Source: Streptomyces sp. man185 (GTDB lineage: Bacteria > Actinomycetota > Actinomycetes > Streptomycetales > Streptomycetaceae). From it: 64,000 nt of DNA. Shown piece after piece: positions 24,972-34,611 of this stretch. A program made the translations under genes and the position numbers. Under the pieces are notes generated by a model. The model was not told the origin of the DNA and ran no database searches. It was given only the letters and a program-made list of their open reading frames with translations. The number at the start of each line of letters is the position of its first letter. The first letter of the stretch is position 1. Location: NCBI GenBank assembly GCA_002551355.1, contig NTHE01000001.1:162470-226469 (forward strand), given 5' to 3'.

Positions 24972-25952
24972 TCACGCGGGCGGCGTGGCCGTCGCCCAGT
25001 CGGCGATGCGGGCGAGGAGGGCGTCGTCCGCCGCGTTCTCCGCGTGGCCCATCCCCCGCTCCAGCCACAGCTCCGCACCGCCCGGACCGGCGGCCTCCGC
25101 CAGCATCCGCGGGTGGTCCAGCGGGAAGTACGGGTCCCGGTCGCCGTGCACGAGCAGCAGCGGGGCCGGGGCGATGAGCGGGACCGCGGCCACCGGGGAG
25201 AGCGGGACGGGGTCCCAGTCCTCGGTGGCGATGCGGGTACGGAATCCGTAGCGGCCGACGAGACGGCCCGAGGGGCGGGTGACCACCCAGTGCAGCCGAC
25301 GCATCGGGGCCGTCCCCCGGTAGTACCAACGGGCGGGCGCACTGACGGAGACAACCGCGTCCGAGTGCGCCCCTGTGCGCTGTATGCGCCCCTCACGCTC
25401 CCCGCGCCCCTCGCGGCGCCCCTCGCGCTCCGACACGCGAACGGCCGTACCCCCGGCCCCGGATTCCGCGCTCCCGGCCACGGGGTCCGCCGTATACAGA
25501 GCGCCGTGCCGGAGCACCACCGAGCCGCCCATCGAGAACCCGACCGTGACCACCCGCGTGTGCCCCAGCTCCCGCGCCCAGGCCACCGCCGCCGCCAGGT
25601 CCAGCACCTCGCGGTCGCCCACCGTGGAGCGCCCGCCGGACCGGCCATGGCCCCGGAACGAGAACGTGATCACGGCCGCACGCTGGGCGAACACCTGCGC
25701 GGCACGGCGTACGGCGGGGCGGTCGGCGGAACCGGTGAACCCGTGCGCGACGACGATCGCGGGGGTCGCCGCCGGGGTGGCCGCGGGAGTCCCGGCCGCC
25801 CGGCCGCCCGGCGCGCCGAAGCCCGCCGTACACGGTTCGTACACCGCCTCGACCGGCACGCCGTCATCCGTCAGCAATGTGGCGAATCGTGGGGGTGGCG
25901 TGAGCAAGGGAACAGAGGAACCCGGGAATCGACCCTCGGACACGGAACTCAT
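24972..25952 (-). CDS. Alpha/beta hydrolase
   Basis: 326 aa. The oxyanion region is VVAHGFTGSAD, FSFRGHGRSGG follows, the nucleophile elbow is VGFSMGGSVV, and a late GMGHAENAAD holds the His. Length and order fit a cytoplasmic hydrolase of the YqkD/FrsA-like group. Two stretches of Ala/Thr/Pro repeats (about residues 50-65 and 165-190) are low-complexity insertions. It is divergent from glnR and heads a leftward operon with the MoaD-like and polytopic membrane genes. Confidence 0.82.
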   Translation of the reverse strand: MSSVSEGRFPGSSVPLLTPPPRFATLLTDDGVPVEAVYEPCTAGFGAPGGRAAGTPAATPAATPAIVVAHGFTGSADRPAVRRAAQVFAQRAAVITFSFRGHGRSGGRSTVGDREVLDLAAAVAWARELGHTRVVTVGFSMGGSVVLRHGALYTADPVAGSAESGAGGTAVRVSEREGRREGRGEREGRIQRTGAHSDAVVSVSAPARWYYRGTAPMRRLHWVVTRPSGRLVGRYGFRTRIATEDWDPVPLSPVAAVPLIAPAPLLLVHGDRDPYFPLDHPRMLAEAAGPGGAELWLERGMGHAENAADDALLARIADWATATPPA

Positions 25953-26085
25953 GTGGGCTATTCTGCTGCGAAGAGGATCCGGGCAATGCAGCCCCCGGGT
26001 CCTTTTGTGCTTTACCGGCGTTGTTACGACGACGTTTCCACAAGCTCAGCGGTCCCAGGGCGCGGGACCGCACCGTAAGAACCGC

Positions 26086-26169
26086 ATGACGTACGAAGCA
26101 GTGCCGCATACTCCCCCGGGTCCGCCCCGGGAGTGCCCCTCTCGCAGGGAACGAGGAGGACCGACGTAA
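26086..26169 (+). CDS. Possible upstream ORF 1 in the glnR leader
   Basis: 27-codon frame starting [17 protein letters not shown] and ending TAA at 26167-26169. Its stop overlaps the next small start as TAATG. No homology is known to me, so it could be chance; the tight coupling with a second frame and glnR is the reason for listing it. Confidence 0.25.
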   Translation: MTYEAVPHTPPGPPRECPSRRERGGPT

Positions 26170-26225
26170 TGGGCGAGCGAACCGTGCAACACGATCGACC
26201 GAACCAGGCAGGTGGGCGGCGATGA
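26169..26225 (+). CDS. Possible upstream ORF 2 coupled to glnR
   Basis: 18 aa, [18 protein letters not shown]. It has a very strong ribosome site, GAGGAGGA, starting about 18 bases before its ATG, better than that of glnR itself. Its TGA overlaps the glnR ATG (ATGA). It may couple ribosomes onto glnR. Coding status is unproven. Confidence 0.35.
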   Translation: MGERTVQHDRPNQAGGRR

Positions 26226-27049
26226 GTTCACTGCTGCTTCTCACGAACGCACTCCAGCCGTCGACGGAGGTGCTCCCCGCTCTGGGGCTGCTGCTCCACA
26301 GCGTGCGGGTGGCCCCCGCCGAGGGCCCGGCCCTCGTGGACACCCCGGGCGCCGACGTGATCCTCGTCGACGGGCGGCGCGACCTTCCGCAGGTCCGCTC
26401 GCTCTGTCAGCTGCTGCGGTCCACGGGCCCCGGCTGTCCGCTGATCCTCGTCGTCACCGAGGGCGGCCTCGCGGCCGTCACCGCCGACTGGGGCGTCGAC
26501 GACGTCCTGCTGGACACGGCGGGTCCGGCGGAGGTCGAGGCGCGGCTGCGGCTCGCCACGGGCCGCCAGCAGATCACCTCCGACGATTCCCCGATGGAGA
26601 TCCGCAACGGTGATCTCTCCGTGGACGAGGCGACGTACAGCGCGAAACTCAAGGGCCGGGTCCTGGACCTGACCTTCAAGGAATTCGAGCTGCTGAAATA
26701 CCTCGCCCAGCACCCGGGCCGGGTGTTCACCCGCGCCCAGCTCCTCCAGGAGGTCTGGGGGTACGACTACTTCGGCGGGACGCGGACGGTCGACGTCCAC
26801 GTACGGCGGCTGCGCGCCAAGCTGGGCCCCGAGCACGAGTCGCTGATCGGCACCGTGCGCAACGTCGGCTACCGCTTCGTCACCCCGGAGAAGCCGGAGA
26901 AGTCCGAGCGCGCGGCGGAGGAGGCGAAGGAGCGGGCCGCCGCCCGGCAGAACGCGGCCGACCCCGCCGGCCGGCCGGTCGCCCGATCGGAGCAGTCCTC
27001 CTCGGCCACGGCGGCGGAAGAAGCCCCGGTGGAGGCTGCCAAGAGGTAG
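26222..27049 (+). CDS. glnR: GlnR, orphan OmpR-type global nitrogen regulator
   Basis: 275 aa. The start [20 protein letters not shown] and DNA-binding half ([40 protein letters not shown]) match S. coelicolor GlnR as I recall. The receiver keeps an Asp in [10 protein letters not shown], but GlnR works as an atypical, kinase-less regulator. It controls glnA, glnII, amtB, nir and other nitrogen genes. The C-terminal 45 residues are a variable Glu/Ala/Lys-rich tail. It is preceded by two small coupled frames and followed by a LacI gene. Confidence 0.95.
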   Translation: MSSLLLLTNALQPSTEVLPALGLLLHSVRVAPAEGPALVDTPGADVILVDGRRDLPQVRSLCQLLRSTGPGCPLILVVTEGGLAAVTADWGVDDVLLDTAGPAEVEARLRLATGRQQITSDDSPMEIRNGDLSVDEATYSAKLKGRVLDLTFKEFELLKYLAQHPGRVFTRAQLLQEVWGYDYFGGTRTVDVHVRRLRAKLGPEHESLIGTVRNVGYRFVTPEKPEKSERAAEEAKERAAARQNAADPAGRPVARSEQSSSATAAEEAPVEAAKR

Positions 27050-27060
27050 TTCCATCCGCG

Positions 27061-27076
27061 TAGACTGCCGCGCGTG
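27061..27076 (+). promoter_or_regulatory. Probable leaderless promoter of the LacI regulator
   Basis: TAGACT (27061-27066) ends 7 nt before the GTG start at 27074, with no ribosome site, in the 24-bp gap after glnR. Confidence 0.45.
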
Positions 27077-28114
27077 GCCAAGGTGACGCGGGACGATGTG
27101 GCGAGACTGGCGGGGACGTCGACCGCGGTCGTCAGCTACGTCATCAACAACGGACCCCGGCCGGTCGCCCCGGCCACGCGCGAGCGGGTGCTCGCCGCGA
27201 TCAAGCAGTTGGGCTACCGGCCCGACCGGGTCGCCCAGGCCATGGCCTCGCGCCGCACGGACCTCATAGGCATGATCGTGCCGGACGCCCGGCAGCCGTT
27301 CTTCGCGGAGATGGCGCACGCGGTCGAACAGGCCGCGGCCGAGCGCGGGAAAATGGTGCTCGTCGGCAACTCCGACTACCGCGACGAGCGCGAGGTCCAC
27401 TATCTGCGGGCCTTCCTCGGTATGCGCGTCTCCGGGCTGATCCTGGTCAGCCAGGGCCCCAGCGAGCGCGCCGCCGCCGAGATCGAGGCCTGGGACGCCC
27501 GGGTCGTCCTGCTGCACGAGCGCCCCGAGGCGATCGACGACGTCGCCGTGGTCACCGACGACGTGGGCGGCGCCCAGCTCGCCACCCGGCACCTGCTGGA
27601 GCACGGCAACGCGTACGTGGCCTGCCTGGGCGGTACGGAGGAGACCCCGTCGGTCGGAGACCCGGTCGCCGACCACGTCGAGGGCTGGCGGCGCGCGATG
27701 CACGAGTCGGGCCGCTCCACGGAGGGCCGGCTGTTCCAGGCCCCGTACAACCGTTACGACGCCTATCAGGTGGCCCTCGGGCTGCTGGCCGGCCCGGACC
27801 GGCCGCCGGCGATCTTCTGCGCCACCGACGACCAGGCCTTCGGCGTGCTGCGGGCCGCCCGTGAGCTGCGCATCGACGTGCCGGGGGAGCTGGCGGTGGC
27901 GGGCTTCGACGACGTGAAGGAGGCGGGTCTCACCGATCCGCCGCTGACCACGGTCTACTCCGACCGTCCGGCGATGGCGCGGGCTGCCGTGGACCTGGTG
28001 CTGGACGACGCACTGCGGGTCTCCGGATCGCGGCGGGAGCGGCTGAAGCAGTTCCCCTCCGCGCTGGTGGTCCGGCGCTCGTGCGGCTGCGGGGAGCCGC
28101 CCCAGGCCCGCTGA
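27074..28114 (+). CDS. LacI family transcriptional regulator
   Basis: 346 aa. The HTH is [20 protein letters not shown] at residues 4-23, with the hinge helix [15 protein letters not shown]; the periplasmic-binding-like effector domain fills the rest. A Cys-containing end ([10 protein letters not shown]) is present. It lies 24 bp after glnR and may be read with it, but also has its own leaderless-type promoter. No sugar genes are adjacent, so its target is unknown. Confidence 0.9.
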   Translation: MAKVTRDDVARLAGTSTAVVSYVINNGPRPVAPATRERVLAAIKQLGYRPDRVAQAMASRRTDLIGMIVPDARQPFFAEMAHAVEQAAAERGKMVLVGNSDYRDEREVHYLRAFLGMRVSGLILVSQGPSERAAAEIEAWDARVVLLHERPEAIDDVAVVTDDVGGAQLATRHLLEHGNAYVACLGGTEETPSVGDPVADHVEGWRRAMHESGRSTEGRLFQAPYNRYDAYQVALGLLAGPDRPPAIFCATDDQAFGVLRAARELRIDVPGELAVAGFDDVKEAGLTDPPLTTVYSDRPAMARAAVDLVLDDALRVSGSRRERLKQFPSALVVRRSCGCGEPPQAR

Positions 28115-28220
28115 CCGCCGGGCTTCGGGCTTCGGTCTTTACAGCGGGCATACGCGGTTCTACCGGGCTTCTCAGGACGTATTCAGGCCCTTCTCATCTT
28201 CGCCGCCCAGCCTGGTGCAC

Positions 28221-29303
28221 ATGACGGACAACCTTCGCCCGAGCGGCGCGCACTCGACGGACCAGGACCCGACCTCGTACCCGTACGCCTCCCCGTACAC
28301 GTATGACGGCGCGGCGCACACCGGCACCGCGCACGCCGCTACGGCCGGTGGCTACCCGCCGCCGCCCCCGTACGCCCCCGCCACCGGCCGGCGCAAGGCG
28401 AAGCGGCCGGTCGCGCTGCTGGCGGCGGTGGCGCTCGCGGCGGGTGTGATCGGCGGCGGCACCGCCACCCTCGTCGGGCAGCTCAACGACGGAGGCTCCG
28501 GCGCCACCGGCTCGGGCGGCGCGGTCAACGGCACGACCGTCTCGCAGAGCAGCAAGGGCACCGTCTCGGGCGTCGCGGAGGCCGTCTCGCCGGCCATCGT
28601 GGAGATCGGCGCGACCTCGTCGGCGGGCAAGTCCACCGGGTCGGGGGTGGTGATCACCGAGGACGGGGAGATCGTCACCAACAACCACGTGATCTCGGGC
28701 GCGCAGCAGATCCAGGTCACCCTCTCCACCGGCAAGACCTACACCGCCGACGTCGTGGGCACCGACCCCGCCAAGGACCTCGCGCTCATCAAGCTCCAGG
28801 GCGCGAGCGGGCTGAAGACGGCCACGCTCGGCGACTCCTCGCAGGTCAAGGTGGGCGACCAGGTCGTGGCGATCGGCTCGCCGGAGGGTCTGACCGGCAC
28901 GGTCACCAGCGGCATCGTCTCCGCGCTGGACCGGGACGTCACGGTCGCCAAGGACGACTCCGGCAGCTCGGGGCAGGGCCAGGGCCAAGGCGGTCAGGGC
29001 GGTCAGGGCGGCGGGCAGTGGCCGTTCGAGTTCGGCGGGCAGCAGTTCAACGGCGACACGGGCGAGGAGACGACCACGTACAAGGCGCTCCAGACCGACG
29101 CCTCGCTCAACCCCGGCAACTCCGGCGGGGCGCTGATCAACATGGACGGTGAGATCATCGGCATCAACTCCGCGATGTACGCGCCCAGTTCGTCGGCGGC
29201 AGGCAGCGGTTCCTCGGCGGGCAGCGTGGGCCTCGGCTTCGCGATCCCGGTGAACACCCTCAAGGCCGACCTGGACACCCTGCGCGCGGGCGACGGCTCC
29301 TGA
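28221..29303 (+). CDS. HtrA-like trypsin-type serine protease, membrane anchored, without PDZ
   Basis: 360 aa from the ATG at 28221 (GTG at 28215 also possible). A Pro/Tyr-rich cytoplasmic tail (1-60) is followed by one membrane helix (about 62-83) and a trypsin-like domain. Triad: His in TNNHVISGA, Asp in AKDLALIK, Ser in NPGNSGGAL. A Gly/Gln repeat (GQGQGQGGQGGQGGG) interrupts the domain before FEFGGQQF. It ends soon after the protease domain, so no PDZ is present. It precedes an MprAB-like two-component pair. Confidence 0.9.
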   Translation: MTDNLRPSGAHSTDQDPTSYPYASPYTYDGAAHTGTAHAATAGGYPPPPPYAPATGRRKAKRPVALLAAVALAAGVIGGGTATLVGQLNDGGSGATGSGGAVNGTTVSQSSKGTVSGVAEAVSPAIVEIGATSSAGKSTGSGVVITEDGEIVTNNHVISGAQQIQVTLSTGKTYTADVVGTDPAKDLALIKLQGASGLKTATLGDSSQVKVGDQVVAIGSPEGLTGTVTSGIVSALDRDVTVAKDDSGSSGQGQGQGGQGGQGGGQWPFEFGGQQFNGDTGEETTTYKALQTDASLNPGNSGGALINMDGEIIGINSAMYAPSSSAAGSGSSAGSVGLGFAIPVNTLKADLDTLRAGDGS

Positions 29304-29381
29304 TCCCGCGCGGCGCCCCGGCCGTGCAAGGCTGAGAGCACCCCCGCAGACCGGGTCGACACGAGAAGAGGACCAGCAGCG

Positions 29382-30119
29382 ATGAGCCCCGCCGAAGACG
29401 ATCCCCAGCGCATCCTGATCGTCGACGACGAGCCGGCCGTGCGCGAGGCGCTGCAGCGCAGCCTCGCCTTCGAGGGGTACGGGACGCAGGTCGCGGTCGA
29501 CGGGTACGACGCCCTGGCGATGGCCGAGGCGTACGGCCCCGACCTCATCGTCCTGGACATCCAGATGCCCCGGATGGACGGCCTCACCGCAGCCCGCCGC
29601 ATCCGGGCCACCGGCTCCACCACGCCCATCCTGATGCTCACCGCACGCGACACCGTCGGGGACCGGGTCACCGGCCTCGACGCCGGGGCGGACGACTACC
29701 TGGTCAAGCCGTTCGAGCTGGACGAGCTGTTCGCCCGGATCCGGGCGCTGCTGCGCCGCAGCTCGTACGCGGGGTCGGCGGCGGGCGCGGACGTCCCCGA
29801 TGACGACGTGCTGTCCTTCGCGGACCTGCGGATGGACCTGACCACCCGCGAGGTCACCCGGGGTGAGCGGCGGGTGGAGCTGACCCGCACCGAGTTCACG
29901 TTGCTGGAGATGTTCCTGTCCCACCCGCGCCAGGTGCTGACCCGGGAGCAGATCCTCAAGGCCGTCTGGGGCTTCGACTTCGAGCCGAGCTCCAACTCCC
30001 TGGACGTGTACGTGATGTACCTGCGCCGCAAGACGGAGGCGGGCGGCGAGCCGCGCCTCGTCCACACCGTGCGCGGGGTGGGCTACGCGCTGCGTACGGG
30101 CGGGAGCGGCGAGGCGTGA
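29382..30119 (+). CDS. OmpR-type response regulator (MprA-like)
   Basis: 245 aa. Receiver: acidic IVDDEPAV, phospho-acceptor Asp in [13 protein letters not shown], Thr in MLTARD, Lys in YLVKPFEL. The winged-helix domain has [20 protein letters not shown] and VRGVGYALR. The ATG is preceded by GAAGAGGACCAGCAGCG. It overlaps the kinase start by 4 bp. With the protease just upstream it resembles the mycobacterial MprAB-PepD envelope-stress module; that link is inferred. Confidence 0.92.
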   Translation: MSPAEDDPQRILIVDDEPAVREALQRSLAFEGYGTQVAVDGYDALAMAEAYGPDLIVLDIQMPRMDGLTAARRIRATGSTTPILMLTARDTVGDRVTGLDAGADDYLVKPFELDELFARIRALLRRSSYAGSAAGADVPDDDVLSFADLRMDLTTREVTRGERRVELTRTEFTLLEMFLSHPRQVLTREQILKAVWGFDFEPSSNSLDVYVMYLRRKTEAGGEPRLVHTVRGVGYALRTGGSGEA

Positions 30120-31651
30120 GCACGGCGCAACCTCCTGAGGACGGGACGGCGCAGCCTCCCGGGGGCAGCACGGCGCAGCCCCACGCGGGCCCTCCCTCGG
30201 GCGAGGCGCGCCCCGCCGGGCACCGGCGGGGGCTCGTACGCCGCTTCCGGGCGCTGCCGCTGCGCTCCCGGCTGGCGCTGCTGGTGGCCACGGCCGTGGC
30301 GGTCGCGGTCGCGGCGGTCGCGGTGGCGTGCTGGTTCGTGACCCGGGCCCAGTTGGAGGACCAGCTCGACGACTCGCTGCGCAACGCGAAGATGGACAAC
30401 GCGCCGATGCGCGATCTGCTGACCTCGTGCCTGAGCGGCGGTCAGCTGCCCGCCCAGGAGTTCCCCGGCCAGTACACCGTGCAGATCGTCGCGGCGAACG
30501 GCGACTACTGCACGGCCCCGAACACCACGCCGGTCCCCGCCCAGCCCAGCGACATCGCGGTGGCGGCGGGGCGGGAGGCCGACGCCCTGCACACGACGGA
30601 GAACGACGCCGGACAGGACATGCGGGTCTACACCCGCAAGCTGCCGCCGGTGGTCAGCTCCGGCCAGGCCAACAACGAACTCGCGGTCTCGGTGGCCCGC
30701 CCGCTCAGCGAGATCGACGCACCGCTGTCCACGCTCGCCTGGGTGCTGGCCCTCGTCGGCGGCATCGGCGTCGTCGGCGCTGGCGCGGCCGGGCTGTGGG
30801 TGGCGCGGGCGGGGCTGCGCCCGGTGGACGAACTCACCGAGGCGGTCGAGCACGTGGCGCGCACGGAGGACCTGACCGTGCGCATCCCGGTCGACGGCGA
30901 GGACGAGATCGCCCGCCTGTCGCACTCCTTCAACTCCATGGCCGCCCAGCTCGCCTCCTCCCGCGACCGCCAGTCCCAGCTGATCGCGGACGCGGGCCAC
31001 GAGCTGCGCACCCCGCTGACCTCGCTCCGGACGAACGTGGAGCTGCTGGCCCGCAGCGACGAGACGGGCCGGGTGATCCCGCCGGAGGACCGCAAGGCCC
31101 TGATGGCCTCGGTGAAGGCCCAGATGACGGAGCTGGCCGCACTGATCGGCGACCTCCAGGAACTGGCCCGCCCCGACGCGGCCGGGCCGGGCCCGCTCCA
31201 GGTGGTGGCCCTGCACGAGATCACCCGCACCGCCCTGCGCCGCGCCCGCCTGCGCGGCCCGGAACTCAACGTCACGGAGGACCTGGCCCCCTGGTACGTA
31301 CGCGCGGAGCCGGCGGCCCTGGAGCGGGCGATCGTCAACGTCCTGGACAACGCGGTGAAGTTCAGCCCGCCGCGCGGCACGATCGACGTGACGCTGCATC
31401 GGGGCGAGCTGACGGTGAGGGACCGGGGCCCCGGCATCCCCGCCGAGGAACTCCCGCACGTCTTCGAACGCTTCTGGCGCTCCCCATCCGCCCGCCAGCT
31501 CCCCGGCTCCGGCCTGGGCCTGTCCATCGTGGCCCGTACGGTGCACCAGGCGGGCGGCACGATCGCCCTGCACCCGGCGCCGGACGCGGGCCCCGGAACG
31601 GTCGCCACGATCACGCTGCCGGGCGCACCGGCACCGCCGCCGGGAGTGTGA
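30116..31651 (+). CDS. Sensor histidine kinase (MprB-like)
   Basis: 511 aa. A Pro/Gln-rich cytoplasmic tail, membrane helix 1 (about 65-88), a 120-residue external sensor region and membrane helix 2 (about 203-225) are followed by HAMP ([15 protein letters not shown]), the H-box [14 protein letters not shown]-box [11 protein letters not shown]1 DRGPGIP and G2 [12 protein letters not shown] start overlaps the regulator stop. Partner of the preceding response regulator. Confidence 0.92.
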   Translation: MSTAQPPEDGTAQPPGGSTAQPHAGPPSGEARPAGHRRGLVRRFRALPLRSRLALLVATAVAVAVAAVAVACWFVTRAQLEDQLDDSLRNAKMDNAPMRDLLTSCLSGGQLPAQEFPGQYTVQIVAANGDYCTAPNTTPVPAQPSDIAVAAGREADALHTTENDAGQDMRVYTRKLPPVVSSGQANNELAVSVARPLSEIDAPLSTLAWVLALVGGIGVVGAGAAGLWVARAGLRPVDELTEAVEHVARTEDLTVRIPVDGEDEIARLSHSFNSMAAQLASSRDRQSQLIADAGHELRTPLTSLRTNVELLARSDETGRVIPPEDRKALMASVKAQMTELAALIGDLQELARPDAAGPGPLQVVALHEITRTALRRARLRGPELNVTEDLAPWYVRAEPAALERAIVNVLDNAVKFSPPRGTIDVTLHRGELTVRDRGPGIPAEELPHVFERFWRSPSARQLPGSGLGLSIVARTVHQAGGTIALHPAPDAGPGTVATITLPGAPAPPPGV

Positions 31652-31823
31652 GGCCCGCGGGGCCGCACGGGGGTACAAGGCCCGGGGAGCCGCCGAAGCC
31701 TCCGCTCCCGGCACGCACGCCGTGCCCCCGCGGTCGGCGGACTCTGCCCCCAGGGCCCTCGCCGCCCCGGGGGTCGTCCCTGTATCCAGGAAGGTACGCC
31801 GCTGATCAAGGGAAAGGCTCTCC

Positions 31824-33239
31824 GTGCGGACACAGGGCACCAACAGGACAGGCCGCTCCGGCAGCAAGCAGGACCAGGCCGACGCCGCGCGGGAGGCACG
31901 GGCCGGGGAGCGGGCCGCAGCGCCGCAGGGGCTTCTCGCCCTCCAGGCCACCGTGGGCAACGCGGTGGCCGTCCAGATGCTGCGCCGGGCCGGGCTCCAG
32001 GACCGGGAGGAGCACCGGCACGACGCGGGCTGCGGTCATGAGGAGGCGCAGCGGCCCACCGTGCAGCGCTCCGCCGTTCACGATGTCCTGCGCACCCCCG
32101 GCCGCCCCCTGGAGGACACCGTCCGCGCGGACATGGAGTCGCGCCTCGGTGCGGACTTCTCCGACGTACGCGTCCACAACGACAGTGCGGCGAAGGCGTC
32201 CGCGGCCGAGGTCGGCGCCCGTGCCTACACCTCCGGCAGCCATGTCGTCATCGGCGACGGCGGCGGGGACCAGCACACCCTGGCCCATGAGCTCACCCAC
32301 GTCATCCAGCAGCGCCAGGGCCAGGTCGCGGGCACCGACAACGGCAGCGGGCTGAAGGTCTCCGATCCCTCCGACCGGTTCGAGCGGGCCGCCGAGGCCA
32401 ACGCGCGCCGGGTGATGGCCGCCCCGGCCCGTACCGACGTACAACGGGCGCCGGACCTGTCCGGCCGCCCTGCTCCCGAGGCGGTGGTGCAGCGGGTGGG
32501 CGATCCGCAGGACATGCTCGGGGCGGACCACTGGAAGAACGAGATGACGGCGGCGGGCCATCCCCTGCTCGCGCCGAAGCAGAAGGGGAAGAAGAAGCCG
32601 AAGGCGCCCGCGAGGAAGCTGGAGGACATCCTGGCCACGGTGGGCCCCGCGCTCCTGGCCGACCTGAAGGCCCTCAGCGACAAGGGCGAGACCGGGCGGC
32701 TGAAGCTCTACCGCACGATGATGGCGTCGGAGGCGATCGCCATCATGGAGTGGAAGGGGCTGGCCGCCCGCACGGAGGAGTGGATCAGCTCCCAGACGGA
32801 GAAGGCCGGGATCGCCAAGCGCTTCCGCGGCGCGGTGGCGAACGGCGAAGCCGGGGTCATGCCGGTCGAGAACCACCTGGGGGACGTGGGGCAGGCCTCC
32901 GAGTACTTCCACGACGAGGACACCCAGGCAATGGTGGAGTTCACGCTGAAGCCCGGCGCGCACGAACTCTTCTTCTCGCCGGAGTACATGGCGATCTCCG
33001 GCGACCAGGGGACCCCGTACCACATCAGGAAGACCCGCGAGAGCGGCGGCAGTTCCTTCCCGGAGGCTGCGGGCGGCGAGGGCGCGCTGGCGGGGTACAT
33101 CGGCGTGAAGCCCGAGAAGAAGGAGCCGTTCAGCATCTCCCTCGGGGGAACCGACATCACACGGCTCCTCTTCCAGTTGTTCGTCGAGGACATCCGCGCC
33201 GTACGGGGCGAGAAGAACGTGTCTTCCTCGACCGCCTGA
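31824..33239 (+). CDS. DUF4157-domain protein with C-terminal putative effector domain
   Basis: 471 aa from a GTG at 31824 with AAGGGAAAGG upstream. Residues about 85-165 are DUF4157: LEDTVRADMESRLGADFSDV, VRVHNDSAA, and the zinc-protease-like HELTHVIQQ (155-163). Residues about 250-471 form another domain containing LKLYRTMMASEA, NHLGDVGQASEYF and FTLKPGAHELFF, which looks like a polymorphic-toxin or ADP-ribosyltransferase-like fold but is not proven. DUF4157 proteins often accompany contractile injection systems; none is in this window. There is no signal peptide. Confidence 0.8.
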   Translation: MRTQGTNRTGRSGSKQDQADAAREARAGERAAAPQGLLALQATVGNAVAVQMLRRAGLQDREEHRHDAGCGHEEAQRPTVQRSAVHDVLRTPGRPLEDTVRADMESRLGADFSDVRVHNDSAAKASAAEVGARAYTSGSHVVIGDGGGDQHTLAHELTHVIQQRQGQVAGTDNGSGLKVSDPSDRFERAAEANARRVMAAPARTDVQRAPDLSGRPAPEAVVQRVGDPQDMLGADHWKNEMTAAGHPLLAPKQKGKKKPKAPARKLEDILATVGPALLADLKALSDKGETGRLKLYRTMMASEAIAIMEWKGLAARTEEWISSQTEKAGIAKRFRGAVANGEAGVMPVENHLGDVGQASEYFHDEDTQAMVEFTLKPGAHELFFSPEYMAISGDQGTPYHIRKTRESGGSSFPEAAGGEGALAGYIGVKPEKKEPFSISLGGTDITRLLFQLFVEDIRAVRGEKNVSSSTA

Positions 33240-33255
33240 CCTTGCGGCCCCGGGT

Positions 33256-33289
33256 GGATGGACGGGCCTGGCCTTCGGCCCGCCCATCC
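33256..33289. terminator. Hairpin between convergent genes
   Basis: The 12-bp arms at 33256-33267 and 33278-33289 match at 11 of 12 positions with a 10-nt loop. It separates the DUF4157 gene from the convergent phospholipase-like gene and could serve both. Confidence 0.55.
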
Positions 33290-33295
33290 CCGCGC

Positions 33296-34225
33296 TCACC
33301 CCACCGGGTTGTGCCGGATCAGCGACTCGACCAGCCCGGACCGCTGGTTCGGGTAGTCCATCGGGACGATGCCGAGCCCCGTCCAGCCGGCCGTCTCGGA
33401 GCGCGCCAGGAAGGAGTGCACCTGCGGGTTGAGCCGGTCGGCGTTCCAGCGGGGCGGCATCAGGGCCGCGGTGGAGACGTAGTTCATGAAGAACCTGCCC
33501 GGCTGCTGAGCCGCCTTGCGGAACTGCGTCTCGATCTTCGGGTACTTGGCGAACGGCTCCGCCATGTAGTCGTCCTGGATGTCGAAGAGGGCGGAATCGC
33601 CGTAACGCACTCCGGGCAGACCGCCGTTGTCCGCGAGCAGCACCACCTTGCCGCGAGCCCCGCCGAGGTCGGGGAGGGTGGCGTCGAGGCGGAACAGCGA
33701 CCGCCAGCCGCGCACGTCCAGGTAGTCGTCGAAGACCGCCCGGAACGCGGCGTCGCTCGCGGAGGAGTGCTCCTGCTTGACCCGCATCAGCACGGTCTCG
33801 GTCGGGCGCGTGGCGAGGAAGTCCCGGCAGGCGACGAGGACATCGCCGAACATCATGTTCTGGAACGAGGCCCCGTGGTGAATCGCGAACGAGCCGTCGA
33901 TGAGCCGGCACCGTACGTCGAGGAAGCGGATGCCGCTCGTCAACTGCTGGGCGATGGTGGTGTTCTGGCACTCCGACCAGGGACCGCCGAACCGGGCCCC
34001 CGAATCGTGCGTGCCCGGGATCGTGAGCCGCTGGAGCGCGGTGCCGTCCGGCAGGGCGGCCATCCAGTCCTGCGTCCCCCGGACCGCCCGGGGCCGCTCC
34101 CGCGTCGCGGCGACGGCGGGCGCCGCGCCGACGATCGCGGTGGCGGACACGGCGAGGGCGCCGGCCAGAAAGCCTCTGCGGGAGGGCCGGGACAGGGGCT
34201 CGGGCGTGCGCGCGGGAGTCGACAT
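33296..34225 (-). CDS. Tat-secreted phosphatidylinositol-specific phospholipase C-like protein
   Basis: 309 aa from the ATG at 34225, preceded by GGAGG. A twin-arginine signal (SRRGFLAGALAVSATA) is visible at residues 15-31. The PI-PLC X-type fold has the two catalytic His regions IPGTHDSGARF and FAIHHGASF, plus FLDVRCR. It would cleave inositol phospholipids or GPI-like lipids outside the cell. Convergent with the DUF4157 gene. Confidence 0.85.
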   Translation of the reverse strand: MSTPARTPEPLSRPSRRGFLAGALAVSATAIVGAAPAVAATRERPRAVRGTQDWMAALPDGTALQRLTIPGTHDSGARFGGPWSECQNTTIAQQLTSGIRFLDVRCRLIDGSFAIHHGASFQNMMFGDVLVACRDFLATRPTETVLMRVKQEHSSASDAAFRAVFDDYLDVRGWRSLFRLDATLPDLGGARGKVVLLADNGGLPGVRYGDSALFDIQDDYMAEPFAKYPKIETQFRKAAQQPGRFFMNYVSTAALMPPRWNADRLNPQVHSFLARSETAGWTGLGIVPMDYPNQRSGLVESLIRHNPVG

Positions 34226-34366
34226 GCGGGTGCCTCCAAGGGCCGTGGGGGGTGGACCGGGCCGAGCCCTTGGATTCTGTCGGGTGCACGTCACAGAGGA
34301 AAGAGGACGCGCACACCTCCCGCCGCGGCACGCGGCTGCGCACACCCACCGAGGAGAGGTATCGAG

Positions 34367-34432
34367 ATGAACGGAATACCGCGGAACAGCATATTCAACA
34401 TGTCGCCGACCGGAATTGCCGAAGCCATATAA
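34367..34432 (+). CDS. Small ORF with strong ribosome site in an AT-rich stretch
   Basis: 21 aa: MNGIPRNSIFNMSPTGIAEA plus a final I. A good ribosome site (GAGGAGAGG) lies about 8 bases upstream. It uses ATA three times, a codon very rare in Streptomyces, and sits in the most AT-rich 200 bp of the window. Unknown function; it could be a peptide precursor, a leader of the secreted protein that follows, or foreign DNA. The remaining gap 34433-34611 shows no gene. Confidence 0.45.
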   Translation: MNGIPRNSIFNMSPTGIAEAI

Positions 34433-34611
34433 AAGGATTGCCGGAGATCACGAAATGCCTTTATTCTGAGGCCACTTGGCCGATCAAATCGACCGGCACC
34501 GCACCGAGGAAAAGGCGTTCTCCGGCATGCCCACGAGCAACCCGGCACCCTTATTCGCCTTCGCATTTCCCTCCGTCGCGGAAACCCTGAGACATCTTGC
34601 GAGGAAGACCT

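Noticed and set aside
31806..34349. 847-codon minus-strand frame across the DUF4157 gene
   Set aside because: Shadow frame covering two convergent real genes; no conserved motif.
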